Of a stretch of DNA of 64,000 nt, positions 1-8,451 are shown in pieces; position 1 is the first letter of the stretch; each line of letters opens with the position of its first letter. Origin of the DNA: an uncultured Eubacteriales bacterium (lineage in GTDB: Bacteria; Bacillota; Clostridia; Peptostreptococcales; Anaerovoracaceae); NCBI GenBank assembly GCA_900315895.1, contig ONAY01000001.1, positions 1 through 64,000 of the forward strand, written 5' to 3'. Below the pieces are notes generated by a model. That model had not been told where the DNA came from. It did no database searches and saw only the letters and a program-made list of their open reading frames with translations. Both the position numbers and the translations under genes were made by a program.

Positions 1-2
1 AC

Positions 3-152
3 CTGGCACAGAGTCAGGGGAGTATATCTTCTCTGACCGGGTCGCAGTCAGCCGGCCCTGATGTGACGGCAGCCGCGGAAGCGGTAACAAACATGGGAGA
101 CATTATGCCGACCACCATGGGTCAGTCACAAGCCCCCGCTTCAAGGTCTTGA
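3..152 (+). CDS. C-terminal end of a protein cut by the window edge
   Basis: An open frame enters from the left edge and ends at the TGA at 150-152, giving 49 residues without a start codon. The visible tail is rich in Ser, Gln, Ala, Gly and Pro and has no recognisable domain, as in the disordered tail of a larger protein. The other two forward frames stop earlier (the first at about 36, the second at about 60). The function cannot be named from this fragment. The next gene starts 17 bp downstream, so the two may be co-transcribed. Confidence 0.5.
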   Translation: MAQSQGSISSLTGSQSAGPDVTAAAEAVTNMGDIMPTTMGQSQAPASRS

Positions 153-168
153 CCTAAGCGGTGGGTAG

Positions 169-459
169 TTGACGATAAATGAGCGGTTCCTCTGGAATCA
201 TTATGATGGTAAGACTTATCTTCAGATCACTCAGTTCTGCTTGTCCATGGGGCTGATCATGAACGCCATGTACACCTTCGTCCGGGGTGCATCCTTCGTG
301 GGCCTCACTCTGTACATAGTGCTCTATGCCATTGAGTGCACTCAGGAGATGAATTATTCCCGTAACAGCAGCGGTCTGATCAAGAGGACCATAGTGTTCG
401 TCCTGGGCACGCTGCTTCTGGCCTTCGTCATATGCTGGAGACCGCCTGTACCATGGTAA
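169..459 (+). CDS. Small hypothetical membrane protein
   Basis: A 96-residue frame bounded upstream by an in-frame TAG at 166-168, so translation must start at the TTG at 169 (weak GGTGGG upstream) or at an internal ATG such as 247. Two hydrophobic stretches are visible, at about residues 40-55 and 73-90, separated by a polar segment, which suggests a two-pass membrane protein. A strong terminator follows 7 bp after the stop. No family is recognised. The TTG start and weak ribosome binding site keep confidence moderate. Confidence 0.4.
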   Translation: MTINERFLWNHYDGKTYLQITQFCLSMGLIMNAMYTFVRGASFVGLTLYIVLYAIECTQEMNYSRNSSGLIKRTIVFVLGTLLLAFVICWRPPVPW

Positions 460-465
460 AGTTAG

Positions 466-501
466 GCCGCACCCCGCGGGGCGCGGCTCATTTTATTTTT
501 T
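466..501 (+). terminator. Intrinsic terminator
   Basis: A G+C-rich hairpin with 10-nt arms (466-475 and 478-487, one mismatch) and a 2-nt apex is followed by a T-rich run. It ends the transcript of the small membrane gene. A near copy follows the symporter gene at 3188-3221. Confidence 0.85.
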
Positions 502-528
502 GCAACATTTAGGAAGTTATAGTACAAT
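500..528 (+). promoter_or_regulatory. Sigma-A-type promoter of the TIR-membrane gene
   Basis: TTGCAA at 500-505 and TACAAT at 523-528 are separated by 17 bp. They lie just after the preceding terminator and about 70 bp before the start codon at 598. Confidence 0.65.
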
Positions 529-548
529 TATGTCATCGAAAAACCCAT

Positions 549-568
549 CCTGACCTGCACCGGTCAGG
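549..568 (+). promoter_or_regulatory. Hairpin in the 5' leader of the TIR-membrane gene
   Basis: Arms CCTGACC (549-555) and GGTCAGG (62-68 of the same block, ending 568) form a 7-bp stem in the leader RNA, followed by a short T-containing stretch. It could be a weak attenuator or an mRNA stabiliser. Nothing shows what it would sense. Confidence 0.35.
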
Positions 569-597
569 CTTTTCAAGGGATCCTACGAGGTGATCAA

Positions 598-1536
598 ATG
601 ATTAACGTATTCATGATACATTCGGGCCAGGACTACAAGATGGTCAAGGAGGTCATCGAGCCTTATCTCCGCGGCTCTAAAGATGACGGCCCCAATACTT
701 CTGCGAACTGCAGCATCCTCACCCTGGAGTCGGGGGAGGACATTCCCTGGAAAAAGGACGCCACCGCCAAGATCAAGATGTCTCATGCGGTGATCGTGGT
801 CATCGGCGCGGACGCCGACAATGATTCAAAAAAAGACACCATGGGCTGGGAGGTGGAGACCGCTGTCAAGTACAACAAGCTGATCATGCTCTACAATCCC
901 AACAACGATAAGATCCCGGACTATCTCATGATCACTGACCGCTTCACCAAGCAAAAAAGGCTGGTCGCGCCTGTGATGACTCTGGAGCAGATCAAACAGA
1001 GGATCGACGATTACGTGAATGAATACTATCCCATCTTCTCCGCGTCCTACGTGGATCTCCCGCCGGAGAACCGGTCTCAGCGCAAAGGCGAGCTGGTGGA
1101 GCAGTACAAGATGTTCCAGAAAACTTCCGAGGACCTGGTGGCCAGGCGGCAGTCGGTGAACTCTTTCTACATCAGCGTGAACAGTGCGCTCACTGGTCTT
1201 TTGGGCGTTGCCTTCGGGGTGTTCGACGATTCGGTGAAGCTGATCGTCGCGGCCTTCATGTGCGCGGCGGGCATCATTCTGGACATTTCATGGATCCACA
1301 TTCTGGAGGCCTACGGGACGCTGAACGCTGCCAAGATGAAGGTCATAAAGCTTCTGGAGGAACAGCTGCCGGTGATGCTGTATGATGCGGAATGGCGGAT
1401 AATGTCCGATAAACTAAATAACAAGAAGTATGTGTCCTTCACGGACAGTGAGAAGAGGATACCAAAGCTGTTCTTCAGTCTGTATGTGATCATCCTGGTG
1501 GGAGTGATCGTAGTCGCCATATTCGGACTCATATGA
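598..1536 (+). CDS. TIR-like domain protein with C-terminal membrane segments
   Basis: A 312-residue protein with a likely RBS (GAGGTG) before ATG 598. Residues 1-140 look like a TIR/TIR-like fold: a first strand ending in an HSG motif, a hydrophobic strand near 64-70, then Trp84-Glu85 before a helix and another strand, where NAD-cleaving TIR domains keep their catalytic glutamate. A polar helical linker (about 155-187) leads to two membrane segments (about 188-209 and 213-234), a cytoplasmic stretch and a last membrane segment (about 290-311). The motif RRQSVNSFY before the first segment resembles the RipA-like octameric membrane family. By analogy with TIR effectors in Thoeris or CBASS it may be a membrane-anchored NADase effector, but no partner gene is adjacent. 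It has its own promoter and terminator. Confidence 0.65.
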   Translation: MINVFMIHSGQDYKMVKEVIEPYLRGSKDDGPNTSANCSILTLESGEDIPWKKDATAKIKMSHAVIVVIGADADNDSKKDTMGWEVETAVKYNKLIMLYNPNNDKIPDYLMITDRFTKQKRLVAPVMTLEQIKQRIDDYVNEYYPIFSASYVDLPPENRSQRKGELVEQYKMFQKTSEDLVARRQSVNSFYISVNSALTGLLGVAFGVFDDSVKLIVAAFMCAAGIILDISWIHILEAYGTLNAAKMKVIKLLEEQLPVMLYDAEWRIMSDKLNNKKYVSFTDSEKRIPKLFFSLYVIILVGVIVVAIFGLI

Positions 1537-1550
1537 CCATAGGAATACCC

Positions 1551-1578
1551 AAAGCGCCCCGGTGAGGCGCTTTTTTTT
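1551..1578 (+). terminator. Intrinsic terminator
   Basis: Arms 1551-1558 and 1566-1573 form an 8-bp stem with a 7-nt loop, followed by eight Ts. It lies 14 bp after the stop of the TIR-membrane gene. Confidence 0.9.
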
Positions 1579-1706
1579 GCGCCCTAAAGCCCGGAGCCTG
1601 CCGTTAGTCCCGCGTTATTGCCCATCCTGTAAAATATGGATGCGGTCTCTTTTGCAGAGATTCGCAAAAGATATAACCGGATGATATTTACACGGGAGGT
1701 GATCAC

Positions 1707-3161
1707 ATGTCCACTGCGACCATTTTTTGGATCCTGACAGCACTGATCTGCGGCATATTCCTGATAATTTCCTGGAGAAGCAGGGAGGTGTCGGGGCAAA
1801 GTTTCAGGCACTACGCCATCGGCGGAGCCTCGTTCTCCATTCTGATGATATTCTTCACGCAGTTTGCGTCTATCATGGGCGCGGGGAACTTCATCGGTCA
1901 TGCCGGGTCGGGCTATGTTAACGGCATATCCTGGCTGGCCTTCATCGCAGGTGAGCAGGGCGCAAAAATATTCTTCGCTCTGACCTTCGCGGGTTTCGCG
2001 GGATCTCTCAGCTACAATACTTTGCCGGAGCTCATAGATGACATGATATCCAGGGATAAGGTGACCAGGATCTTGGCCGGTATCCTTTCATGCTCCATTA
2101 TGGTGGCCTGGGTAGGGGGCCAGGGCAAGGCCTTCGGTGAGATCTTCAACGTGTTCACCGGTGCCAATCCAATACCCATAATTTTTCTATTTTCGGCCAT
2201 ATTCATAGTCTACACCTGTCTGGGAGGAATCTACTCTGTGGTGTACACGGATCTGATACAGGGGATCATGTGTCTGATCTTCGGCACTCTGTTTTATGTC
2301 TTTGCCTTCAGCAAGGTGGACTTCAGTCTGGCACAGATGGGCGACAGTCTGGCTGAGGTGGGCAGGGCAGATCTGTGGAGCTTCAGCTCAGTGGAACCCA
2401 TGGCTCTCATCAACAGGTTCGTCACGGGGCTCATCGGCGTGCTTGTGGCTCAGATCTACTGGCAGCGCTGTTTCGCCTGCAAGGATCGCAGGACTGCCAG
2501 GAACGGTCTCTTGTACAGTGGCATCATCGCCACCGTTATGACCATGATGACCGCTCTGGTGGGGCTCATCATAATGATCCTCAATCAGGATCTGGACGCA
2601 AACTCTGCCATGCCTTGGTTCATGTTAAATTATGTGCCGAAGGCTGTGGCTGCGGGTATATTCACTCTGATCCTGGCTGCGGGAATGTCGTCAGCTGACT
2701 CCTGCCTGAACTCCGCGGCGGTGCTTCTGGTCAACGACGTGGTGAGAACCATAAGACCTGACAGAAGCGACGCTAAGCTTGTGAGAGATGCCAGGATATG
2801 GACGGTGATAATCGGCGTGGTCTCATCGGTCTGCGCCATATATGCAAGTTCCATCATATCTCTGTTTGCCAGAGCGTATTCCATGGCAGGGGCCGGGCTG
2901 GTCCCTCTCCTGGTCATAGGGCTCTTCTGGAAAAAGAAAAATGTAGAGCACAGGATGGGACAGCAAAACAGCCGGGTCACACCCTGGGGCGCCAGGGCCG
3001 GCATAGTCACCGGAGCGGTGGTATCGCAGCTTCATGTACTGGGTACCAACGCCACCCTCATAGGGCTGGCGGCTTCAGCCTTTGTCATAATTGCGGTGTC
3101 CCTGTTCACCGGGGCATGCAGGAATCCTGAAGTCCTGACTTCCGAAGGTTATACGGAGTAA
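1707..3161 (+). CDS. Sodium:solute symporter family transporter
   Basis: A 484-residue, very hydrophobic protein with about 13 membrane segments, the usual size for the SSS (solute:Na+ symporter) family. The start at ATG 1707 has GGAGGTGATC directly upstream. Family-like features are the GAGNFIGHAGSGY stretch in the first unwound helix region, the GGIYSVVYTDLIQG segment and the small-residue-rich AAGMSSADSCLNSAA helix. It should import an organic solute with Na+ across the cytoplasmic membrane. The substrate cannot be read from sequence. The gene is monocistronic, with terminators on both sides. Confidence 0.85.
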   Translation: MSTATIFWILTALICGIFLIISWRSREVSGQSFRHYAIGGASFSILMIFFTQFASIMGAGNFIGHAGSGYVNGISWLAFIAGEQGAKIFFALTFAGFAGSLSYNTLPELIDDMISRDKVTRILAGILSCSIMVAWVGGQGKAFGEIFNVFTGANPIPIIFLFSAIFIVYTCLGGIYSVVYTDLIQGIMCLIFGTLFYVFAFSKVDFSLAQMGDSLAEVGRADLWSFSSVEPMALINRFVTGLIGVLVAQIYWQRCFACKDRRTARNGLLYSGIIATVMTMMTALVGLIIMILNQDLDANSAMPWFMLNYVPKAVAAGIFTLILAAGMSSADSCLNSAAVLLVNDVVRTIRPDRSDAKLVRDARIWTVIIGVVSSVCAIYASSIISLFARAYSMAGAGLVPLLVIGLFWKKKNVEHRMGQQNSRVTPWGARAGIVTGAVVSQLHVLGTNATLIGLAASAFVIIAVSLFTGACRNPEVLTSEGYTE

Positions 3162-3187
3162 CTCATAATGCCTGATAATTATGGGAA

Positions 3188-3221
3188 GGCCGCACCCCGC
3201 GGGGTGCGGCCGGTGTTTTTT
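3188..3221 (+). terminator. Intrinsic terminator
   Basis: A perfect 11-bp G+C-rich stem (3188-3198 with 3201-3211) with a 2-nt apex, then a T-run at 3216-3221. It ends the symporter transcript and isolates the nickel operon. Confidence 0.9.
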
Positions 3222-3270
3222 GCGCCCTTCATGAGGCTTCAATTAAACCACAAATAGTGCCCGATTTTAC

Positions 3271-3299
3271 TTGAGGATAGTGCACAAAAATGGTAATAT
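3271..3299 (+). promoter_or_regulatory. Promoter of the hypB operon with repeated heptamer
   Basis: TTGAGG (3271-3276) and TAATAT (3294-3299) have a 17-bp spacer and lie 30 bp before the chosen hypB start. The heptamer ATAGTGC occurs at 3254-3260 and again at 3277-3283 inside the spacer, 23 bp apart. That is a plausible pair of operator half-sites, perhaps for a metal-dependent regulator (inference). Confidence 0.55.
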
Positions 3300-3328
3300 C
3301 AAACAAATGGCCAAGGAGGGGGAGACCC

Positions 3329-4003
3329 ATGAATGACTATAGAATAATTGAGGTCAAGGAGAGCATCCTGGCGGACAACGACAGGGACGCAGAGGAGCTC
3401 AGAAGAGAGTTAAAAGCGCAGAATACTTTTTTGCTGAATCTCATGTCCAGCCCGGGGGCGGGCAAGACCACCACGCTGGTCAGGACCATCTCCATGCTGA
3501 AGGATGAGTTTAATATCGGCATCATGGAGGCTGACATCGATTCCGACGTGGACGCCAAGACCATAACCGACACAGGGGCCAGAGCTATCCAGCTTCACAC
3601 CGGCGGCATGTGTCATCTGGATGCTGACATGACCAGGCAGGGGCTTAGGGAGTTCGGCACCGAGGATCTGGACCTGGTGGTCCTGGAGAACGTGGGCAAT
3701 CTGGTGTGCCCCGCCGAGTTCGACACCGGCGCGGTGAGAAACGCCATGATCCTTTCGGTTCCGGAAGGTGACGACAAACCTCTCAAATATCCTCTCATGT
3801 TCCAGATCGCCGACGTGGTGCTCATAAACAAGTGCGACGTCCTCCCGGTCTTCGACGATTTCAGTAAAGAGGACGTGGTGGAGCGCATCCGCATGAGAAA
3901 CCCCAACTGTGACATCATCTTCATCTCCGCCAAGACAGGCGAGGGCTTCGATGAGTGGACAGACTGGCTCAGAAAAGAGATCAAGGCCTTTCAGGAGGCA
4001 TAG
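3329..4003 (+). CDS. hypB: Hydrogenase/nickel-enzyme maturation GTPase HypB
   Basis: HypB is the SIMIBI-class GTPase that works with HypA to deliver Ni(II) to nickel enzymes, classically [NiFe] hydrogenase. The start is placed at ATG 3329, behind AAGGAGGGGG, rather than the upstream in-frame ATG at 3290, giving 224 residues, the usual length. Visible are the P-loop SSPGAGKTT (residues 40-48), the metal-site pair Cys95-His96 in HTGGMCHLDA, the ENVGNLVCP switch with Cys127, and NKCD for guanine recognition. The N-terminal CxxCGC site and His-rich stretch of some HypBs are absent. It is the first gene of an operon that also carries hypA and nickel uptake genes. Confidence 0.93.
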   Translation: MNDYRIIEVKESILADNDRDAEELRRELKAQNTFLLNLMSSPGAGKTTTLVRTISMLKDEFNIGIMEADIDSDVDAKTITDTGARAIQLHTGGMCHLDADMTRQGLREFGTEDLDLVVLENVGNLVCPAEFDTGAVRNAMILSVPEGDDKPLKYPLMFQIADVVLINKCDVLPVFDDFSKEDVVERIRMRNPNCDIIFISAKTGEGFDEWTDWLRKEIKAFQEA

Positions 4004-4040
4004 ATAAGATCGTTAATGCTTTTGAAAATGGAGAATTGTT

Positions 4041-6857
4041 ATGAACGAATTTTTAGAAAAGAGCTACATTGACGGCTGGCTTCCCGAAGGTTATGACCCC
4101 GACGCTCCCGTGAGAGAGCCCATAATCAAGCTGGCTAAGATGATCACATCCCGTGCCCTTCATCATCTGGGAGTAAAAAAGCTCACCACAAGGGATCCGG
4201 AATACTGGGCTCTGGCTACCATCCTGACCGATGAAGAAGCCAATCTTTGCCTGGCCTTCGGCGGCATCCGCAAGCCCAAGACCTATGAGCAGATCAAGCA
4301 GCTTTCGGGTCTTGATGATGAGAAGCTCACCAAGCTTCTGGAGCACCTGTCATGGATGGGAGTTCTGGAGTACAACTGGGAGAATCTGGACGGACAGAAC
4401 CCTAACCACGAGAAGAGATGGCTGGTGCCCATGTTCGTTCCCGGCTCCGCTGAGTTCACGGTAATGAATCCCAATCTTCTCTGGGAGCATCCTGAACTTG
4501 GATATTTCTTTAATCTCATGACCAGACTTCCTCTGGAGAAGATCACCAAGATGGTTCCTCCCGGAGGTTCCGGCATCGGTATGCACGTCATCCCGGTGGA
4601 AAAGGCCATTCAGATGGAGGACAAGTCTGTAAGCGTGGAGCACATCTCTCACTGGCTGGACAAGTATGATGGCAAGTATGCTGCATCCTCCTGCTCCTGC
4701 CGCCGCGCAACTCAGACCTATGATATGAACTGCGGTGATGACGAGCTCGACTGGTGTATCGCTGTTGGCGACATGGCGGATTACGTGGTGGAGACCAACA
4801 AGGACGGAAGATACATCACCAGAGAAGAGGTCATGGAGCTCCTGCAGAAAGCCGAGGACAACGGCTTCGTTCATCAGATAACCAATATCGACGGTGAGGA
4901 AAAGATCTTCGCCATCTGTAACTGTAACGTGGACATCTGCTACGCTCTGAGAACTTCTCAGCTGTTCAACACGCCCAACATGTCCAGATCCGCCTATGTG
5001 GCTCACGTGGACAAGGAGAAGTGTGTGGCCTGCGGAAGATGCGTGGAGTTCTGCCCCGCCGGCGCAGTTAAACTGGGGCAGAAGCTTTGCAAGGCAGACG
5101 GAACAGAGGTCAAGTATCCCAAGCATCTCCTTCCTTCAGACAAGAAGTGGGGAAGAGAGGACTGGGACTTCGATTACACAGAGAACAACAGAAGACCTGC
5201 ATATGACACGGGTTCGGCGCCTTGTAAGGCAGCCTGCCCGGCTCACATAGGAATCGAAGGATATCTCAGGATGGCAAAAGAGGGAAGATATCAGGATGCT
5301 CTTGAACTGATCAAGAAGAACAATCCTCTTCCCGCTATCTGCGGTCACATCTGTAACCGTCGCTGCGAAGACGCCTGCACCAGAGGAACCATCGACATGG
5401 CTGTGGCCATCGATGAAGTAAAGAAGTTCATCGCCATGCAGGATCTCAACGCTGAGACCAGATTTATCCCGAAGAAGGTCATTCCCAAGTCCAGGGGCGG
5501 CTTCGACGAGAAGATCGCCATCATCGGAGCAGGTCCTGCGGGACTCTCCTGCGCATTCTATCTGGCTGAGAAAGGCTATCGTCCCACTATCTTCGAGAAG
5601 AATGAGAAGCCCGGCGGAATGCTTACCTACGGAATTCCTTCCTTCAAGCTTGAGAAGGACGTGATCCAGGCTGAGATCGATATCATCAAGGAATACGGCG
5701 TAGACATCAAGTGCGGTGTGGAAGTCGGCAAGGACGTGACTCTCGACGAACTGAGAGCTCAGGGATACAAGGCGTTCTACGTAGCTATCGGCTGTCAGGG
5801 CGGCAAGAAGACCGGAGTTCCCGGTGAGGACGCAGAGGGAGTTACCACAGCTGTGGAATTCCTGAGAGAAGTCGGAGCCAATGAGAAGTACGACATCAAG
5901 GGCGACGTAGTCGTTATCGGTGGCGGAAACGTTGCTATCGATGCAGCTCGTTCTTCAGTCAAGGTGGGCGCTCCCAAGGTCAGCATGTTCTGCCTTGAGT
6001 CAAGAGACATCATGCCCGCATCTGACGATGAAGTGGCTGAGGCTGAGGAGGACGGAATCCAGATCAACTGCGGCTGGGGACCCAAGGAGATCCTCACCGA
6101 GAACGGCGAAGTCTGCGGCATCGTTCTTAAGAAGTGCACCAGAGTTTACGACGAGAACAAGAGATTCGCACCTGAATATGACGAGAACGATACGGTTACC
6201 GTTGAGTGCAAGCACATCGTTCTTTCAGTAGGTCAGAGCATCCTTTGGGGAGATCTCCTCAAGGGATCCAAGGTAGAGCTGGGAAGAGGAAACGGCGCAG
6301 TTGCAGATCCTCTTACATACCAGACAGCTGAACCCGACATCTTCGTTGGCGGAGACGTTTACACCGGACCCAAGTTCGCTATCGACGCCATCGCAGCAGG
6401 TAAGGAAGGAGCTCTCTCCATCCATAGATTCGTTCGTCCCGGTTCAGACCTCAAGCTGGCAAGAACCAGAAAGAACGAGTTCATCGAACTCAATAAGGAA
6501 GACATCAAGGTCGAGTCCTATGACAACTCCAAGAGACAGATCCCCGGAGTTGACCTCTCTAAGGCCGGTGCGAGATCCTTCAGAGATCCCAAGCTGGTAT
6601 TCACAGAGGAACAGGTCAAGGCTGAGACATCAAGATGTCTGGAGTGCGGCGCATCCTTCGTTGATGAGAATCAGTGCATCGGCTGCGGAGTCTGCACCAC
6701 CAAGTGCGAGTTCGACGCTATCCATCTCACAAGAGATAACCCGGAATGCTCCACCATGAGACGTTCCGAAGACAAGATCAAGTATGTCTTAGGTAACGGA
6801 ATCAAGCAGGGCATCAAACTTAAATTCAAAGGTAAAAAACAGAGCTCTGACCGTTAA
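4041..6857 (+). CDS. Multidomain iron-sulfur FAD/NAD(P) oxidoreductase (GltD-like core)
   Basis: A 938-residue soluble protein. Residues 1-170 are helical and winged-helix-like. Residues 215-305 hold a Cys-rich module (C218, C220, C231, C239, C293, C295, C300). A CxxCxxCxxxC ferredoxin cluster follows at 328-338. The GltD-like core begins with a CxxxCP and CxxxCxxxCxxxC helical Fe-S region (about 395-446), then an FAD-binding GAGPAG (496-501) and a second dinucleotide site with IGGGNVAIDAA (about 634). A C-terminal ferredoxin-like domain (about 868-893) follows. Such proteins move electrons between NAD(P)H and ferredoxin-type carriers. Its position between hypB and hypA ties it to a nickel enzyme, but the exact partner is not in the window. 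Confidence 0.8.
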   Translation: MNEFLEKSYIDGWLPEGYDPDAPVREPIIKLAKMITSRALHHLGVKKLTTRDPEYWALATILTDEEANLCLAFGGIRKPKTYEQIKQLSGLDDEKLTKLLEHLSWMGVLEYNWENLDGQNPNHEKRWLVPMFVPGSAEFTVMNPNLLWEHPELGYFFNLMTRLPLEKITKMVPPGGSGIGMHVIPVEKAIQMEDKSVSVEHISHWLDKYDGKYAASSCSCRRATQTYDMNCGDDELDWCIAVGDMADYVVETNKDGRYITREEVMELLQKAEDNGFVHQITNIDGEEKIFAICNCNVDICYALRTSQLFNTPNMSRSAYVAHVDKEKCVACGRCVEFCPAGAVKLGQKLCKADGTEVKYPKHLLPSDKKWGREDWDFDYTENNRRPAYDTGSAPCKAACPAHIGIEGYLRMAKEGRYQDALELIKKNNPLPAICGHICNRRCEDACTRGTIDMAVAIDEVKKFIAMQDLNAETRFIPKKVIPKSRGGFDEKIAIIGAGPAGLSCAFYLAEKGYRPTIFEKNEKPGGMLTYGIPSFKLEKDVIQAEIDIIKEYGVDIKCGVEVGKDVTLDELRAQGYKAFYVAIGCQGGKKTGVPGEDAEGVTTAVEFLREVGANEKYDIKGDVVVIGGGNVAIDAARSSVKVGAPKVSMFCLESRDIMPASDDEVAEAEEDGIQINCGWGPKEILTENGEVCGIVLKKCTRVYDENKRFAPEYDENDTVTVECKHIVLSVGQSILWGDLLKGSKVELGRGNGAVADPLTYQTAEPDIFVGGDVYTGPKFAIDAIAAGKEGALSIHRFVRPGSDLKLARTRKNEFIELNKEDIKVESYDNSKRQIPGVDLSKAGARSFRDPKLVFTEEQVKAETSRCLECGASFVDENQCIGCGVCTTKCEFDAIHLTRDNPECSTMRRSEDKIKYVLGNGIKQGIKLKFKGKKQSSDR

Positions 6858-6884
6858 TACGGACCGGGGCTACGAGGAAAAAGA

Positions 6885-7229
6885 ATGCACGAATTAGGCG
6901 TAGTATTCAGCATCATAAAGACAGTAGAGGAGGTGGCGGCTTCCAACGATGTGAAGGAGGTCGCCTCCGTCAAGCTTAATCTGGGTGAGGTCAGCACGGT
7001 GATCCCGGAGTACCTTACCGACTGCTGGAACTGGGCCGTGAAGAGGACAGAGATCATGAAGGAGGCCAAGCTGGACATTGAGATAATTCCGGCTGTGACC
7101 TACTGCGAGGACTGCGGAACAGAATACGGCACCGTGGAACACGGAAAGATCTGTCCCAAGTGCGGGTCAAGCCACACCTATCTCTTAAGGGGAAACGAGT
7201 TCACCATCCAAGAGATAGAGGTGTGCTGA
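6885..7229 (+). CDS. hypA: Nickel metallochaperone HypA
   Basis: A 114-residue HypA. The N-terminus is Met-His2-Glu, where His2 is the known nickel ligand. The C-terminal half has two CxxC pairs (CEDC and CPKC, about residues 73-76 and 90-93) that form the structural zinc site. The length matches the family. It starts 27 bp after the flavoprotein gene and is preceded by a GAGGAAAAA ribosome binding site. HypA receives or scans the client enzyme and accepts Ni from HypB. Finding hypA and hypB split around an oxidoreductase, without hypCDEF or hydrogenase subunits nearby, is unusual. Confidence 0.93.
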   Translation: MHELGVVFSIIKTVEEVAASNDVKEVASVKLNLGEVSTVIPEYLTDCWNWAVKRTEIMKEAKLDIEIIPAVTYCEDCGTEYGTVEHGKICPKCGSSHTYLLRGNEFTIQEIEVC

Positions 7230-7300
7230 CGGTATTATGATTTTTTGCTCGGGGGACCGGGCTCAAAATATCCAATAACTATTTTTTACGGAGGTTTTAT

Positions 7301-8425
7301 ATGTTATTTCAACTCTACAGCAGCCACGCCGGCATGCAGTTGCTGGGCTGGGTGCTGGTATTTTGCGGACTGATCATTATGAATGAGATCGGCCGCAGGA
7401 CAAAAGCCGGCGGAATGGTGATCTTCGTCATCATCCCCGTGATCCTTACGGTCTACTTCATTCTTGCTCATATGGGCATGTTCGGTGGAGAGAACAACCC
7501 CACAGTTGCCATCATGGACGGATGGTTCCACTATTTCAAGCTTTACGCTGCTGACATCGGATGCGTAGGTTTCATGATGATCAAGTACAAATGGGGCCTT
7601 GGCAAATATGACTGGTTCAAATGGTGGCCCTGGTTCATCGTTGCAGCCAACATCATGATCGCAAACGTTTCTGACATGGAATCTTTCCTGGCAGCTTATC
7701 ACATCACCGGCGACTTCAGCGGCGCATGGTGGGCTTCCAACGAGGGCGTATTCATCTACGGCGGATGGTGGAACCTGCTCAACGCTATCGCAGGTCTTAT
7801 CAACATCTTCTGTATGACAGGCTGCACATACCTGCTTACATCCAAGGATAAGAACAAATCCGACATGATCTGGCCGGATATGACCATCTGGTTCATCATC
7901 GCTTACGATGTATGGAACTTCGAGTACACTTATCTCAACCTGCCCACACATTCATGGTACTGCGGAGTGGCTCTGCTTCTGGCTCCCACCTTCGCCAACG
8001 CACTGTGGAACAAGGGCGGCTGGATCCAGAACCGTGCAAACACACTGGCCATCTGGTGCATGTGGGCACAGGTGGTTCCCGCATTCCAGCTTTCTTCCAG
8101 ATTCGCTGCTGCTCTTCCTTCCGTTTACGGCGGAGCTACAGCTAACGGAATCACTGCATACGATCTCTATGCACCTGCCATCGAGCTCTACAAGAGCGGC
8201 ATGGGCAAGACCGAGCAGGCTGGTCAGATCATTGCTGACATGGGCATCACCGCTGATCCGAGAGCTCAGGGAGTCCTTGCTGTTGCAGCTCTCACCATCA
8301 ACGTTGTAGTAATGGCATTCATCATCCAGCGCTCCATTAAGATGGGCAAGAACCCCTATTCCAACTGTGTTTGGGAGGGAACCAGAGACTTCGAAGAAGC
8401 AATGGAGAGAGCAGAAGCCGCCTAA
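7301..8425 (+). CDS. DUF5692-type polytopic membrane protein
   Basis: A 374-residue membrane protein with roughly 8-9 hydrophobic segments and many aromatic residues (repeated WW, WF and YW pairs, such as FKWWPWF). It resembles the DUF5692 family of unknown function. The start at ATG 7301 is preceded by CGGAGG. It follows hypA by 71 bp and precedes a CsoR/InrS-like metal sensor by 26 bp, all on the same strand, so it probably belongs to the same metal-linked operon. Possible roles are a metal or electron-carrier membrane component. No catalytic or metal-binding motif is obvious, and the family name is from memory of its size and aromatic pattern. Confidence 0.6.
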   Translation: MLFQLYSSHAGMQLLGWVLVFCGLIIMNEIGRRTKAGGMVIFVIIPVILTVYFILAHMGMFGGENNPTVAIMDGWFHYFKLYAADIGCVGFMMIKYKWGLGKYDWFKWWPWFIVAANIMIANVSDMESFLAAYHITGDFSGAWWASNEGVFIYGGWWNLLNAIAGLINIFCMTGCTYLLTSKDKNKSDMIWPDMTIWFIIAYDVWNFEYTYLNLPTHSWYCGVALLLAPTFANALWNKGGWIQNRANTLAIWCMWAQVVPAFQLSSRFAAALPSVYGGATANGITAYDLYAPAIELYKSGMGKTEQAGQIIADMGITADPRAQGVLAVAALTINVVVMAFIIQRSIKMGKNPYSNCVWEGTRDFEEAMERAEAA

Positions 8426-8451
8426 GGCGCAAAAAATAAGGACAGGATTCT

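Noticed and set aside
4350..5126. A 258-codon minus-strand frame opposite the Fe-S flavoprotein
   Set aside because: Shadow of the sense codon pattern; no ribosome binding site and no recognisable domain.
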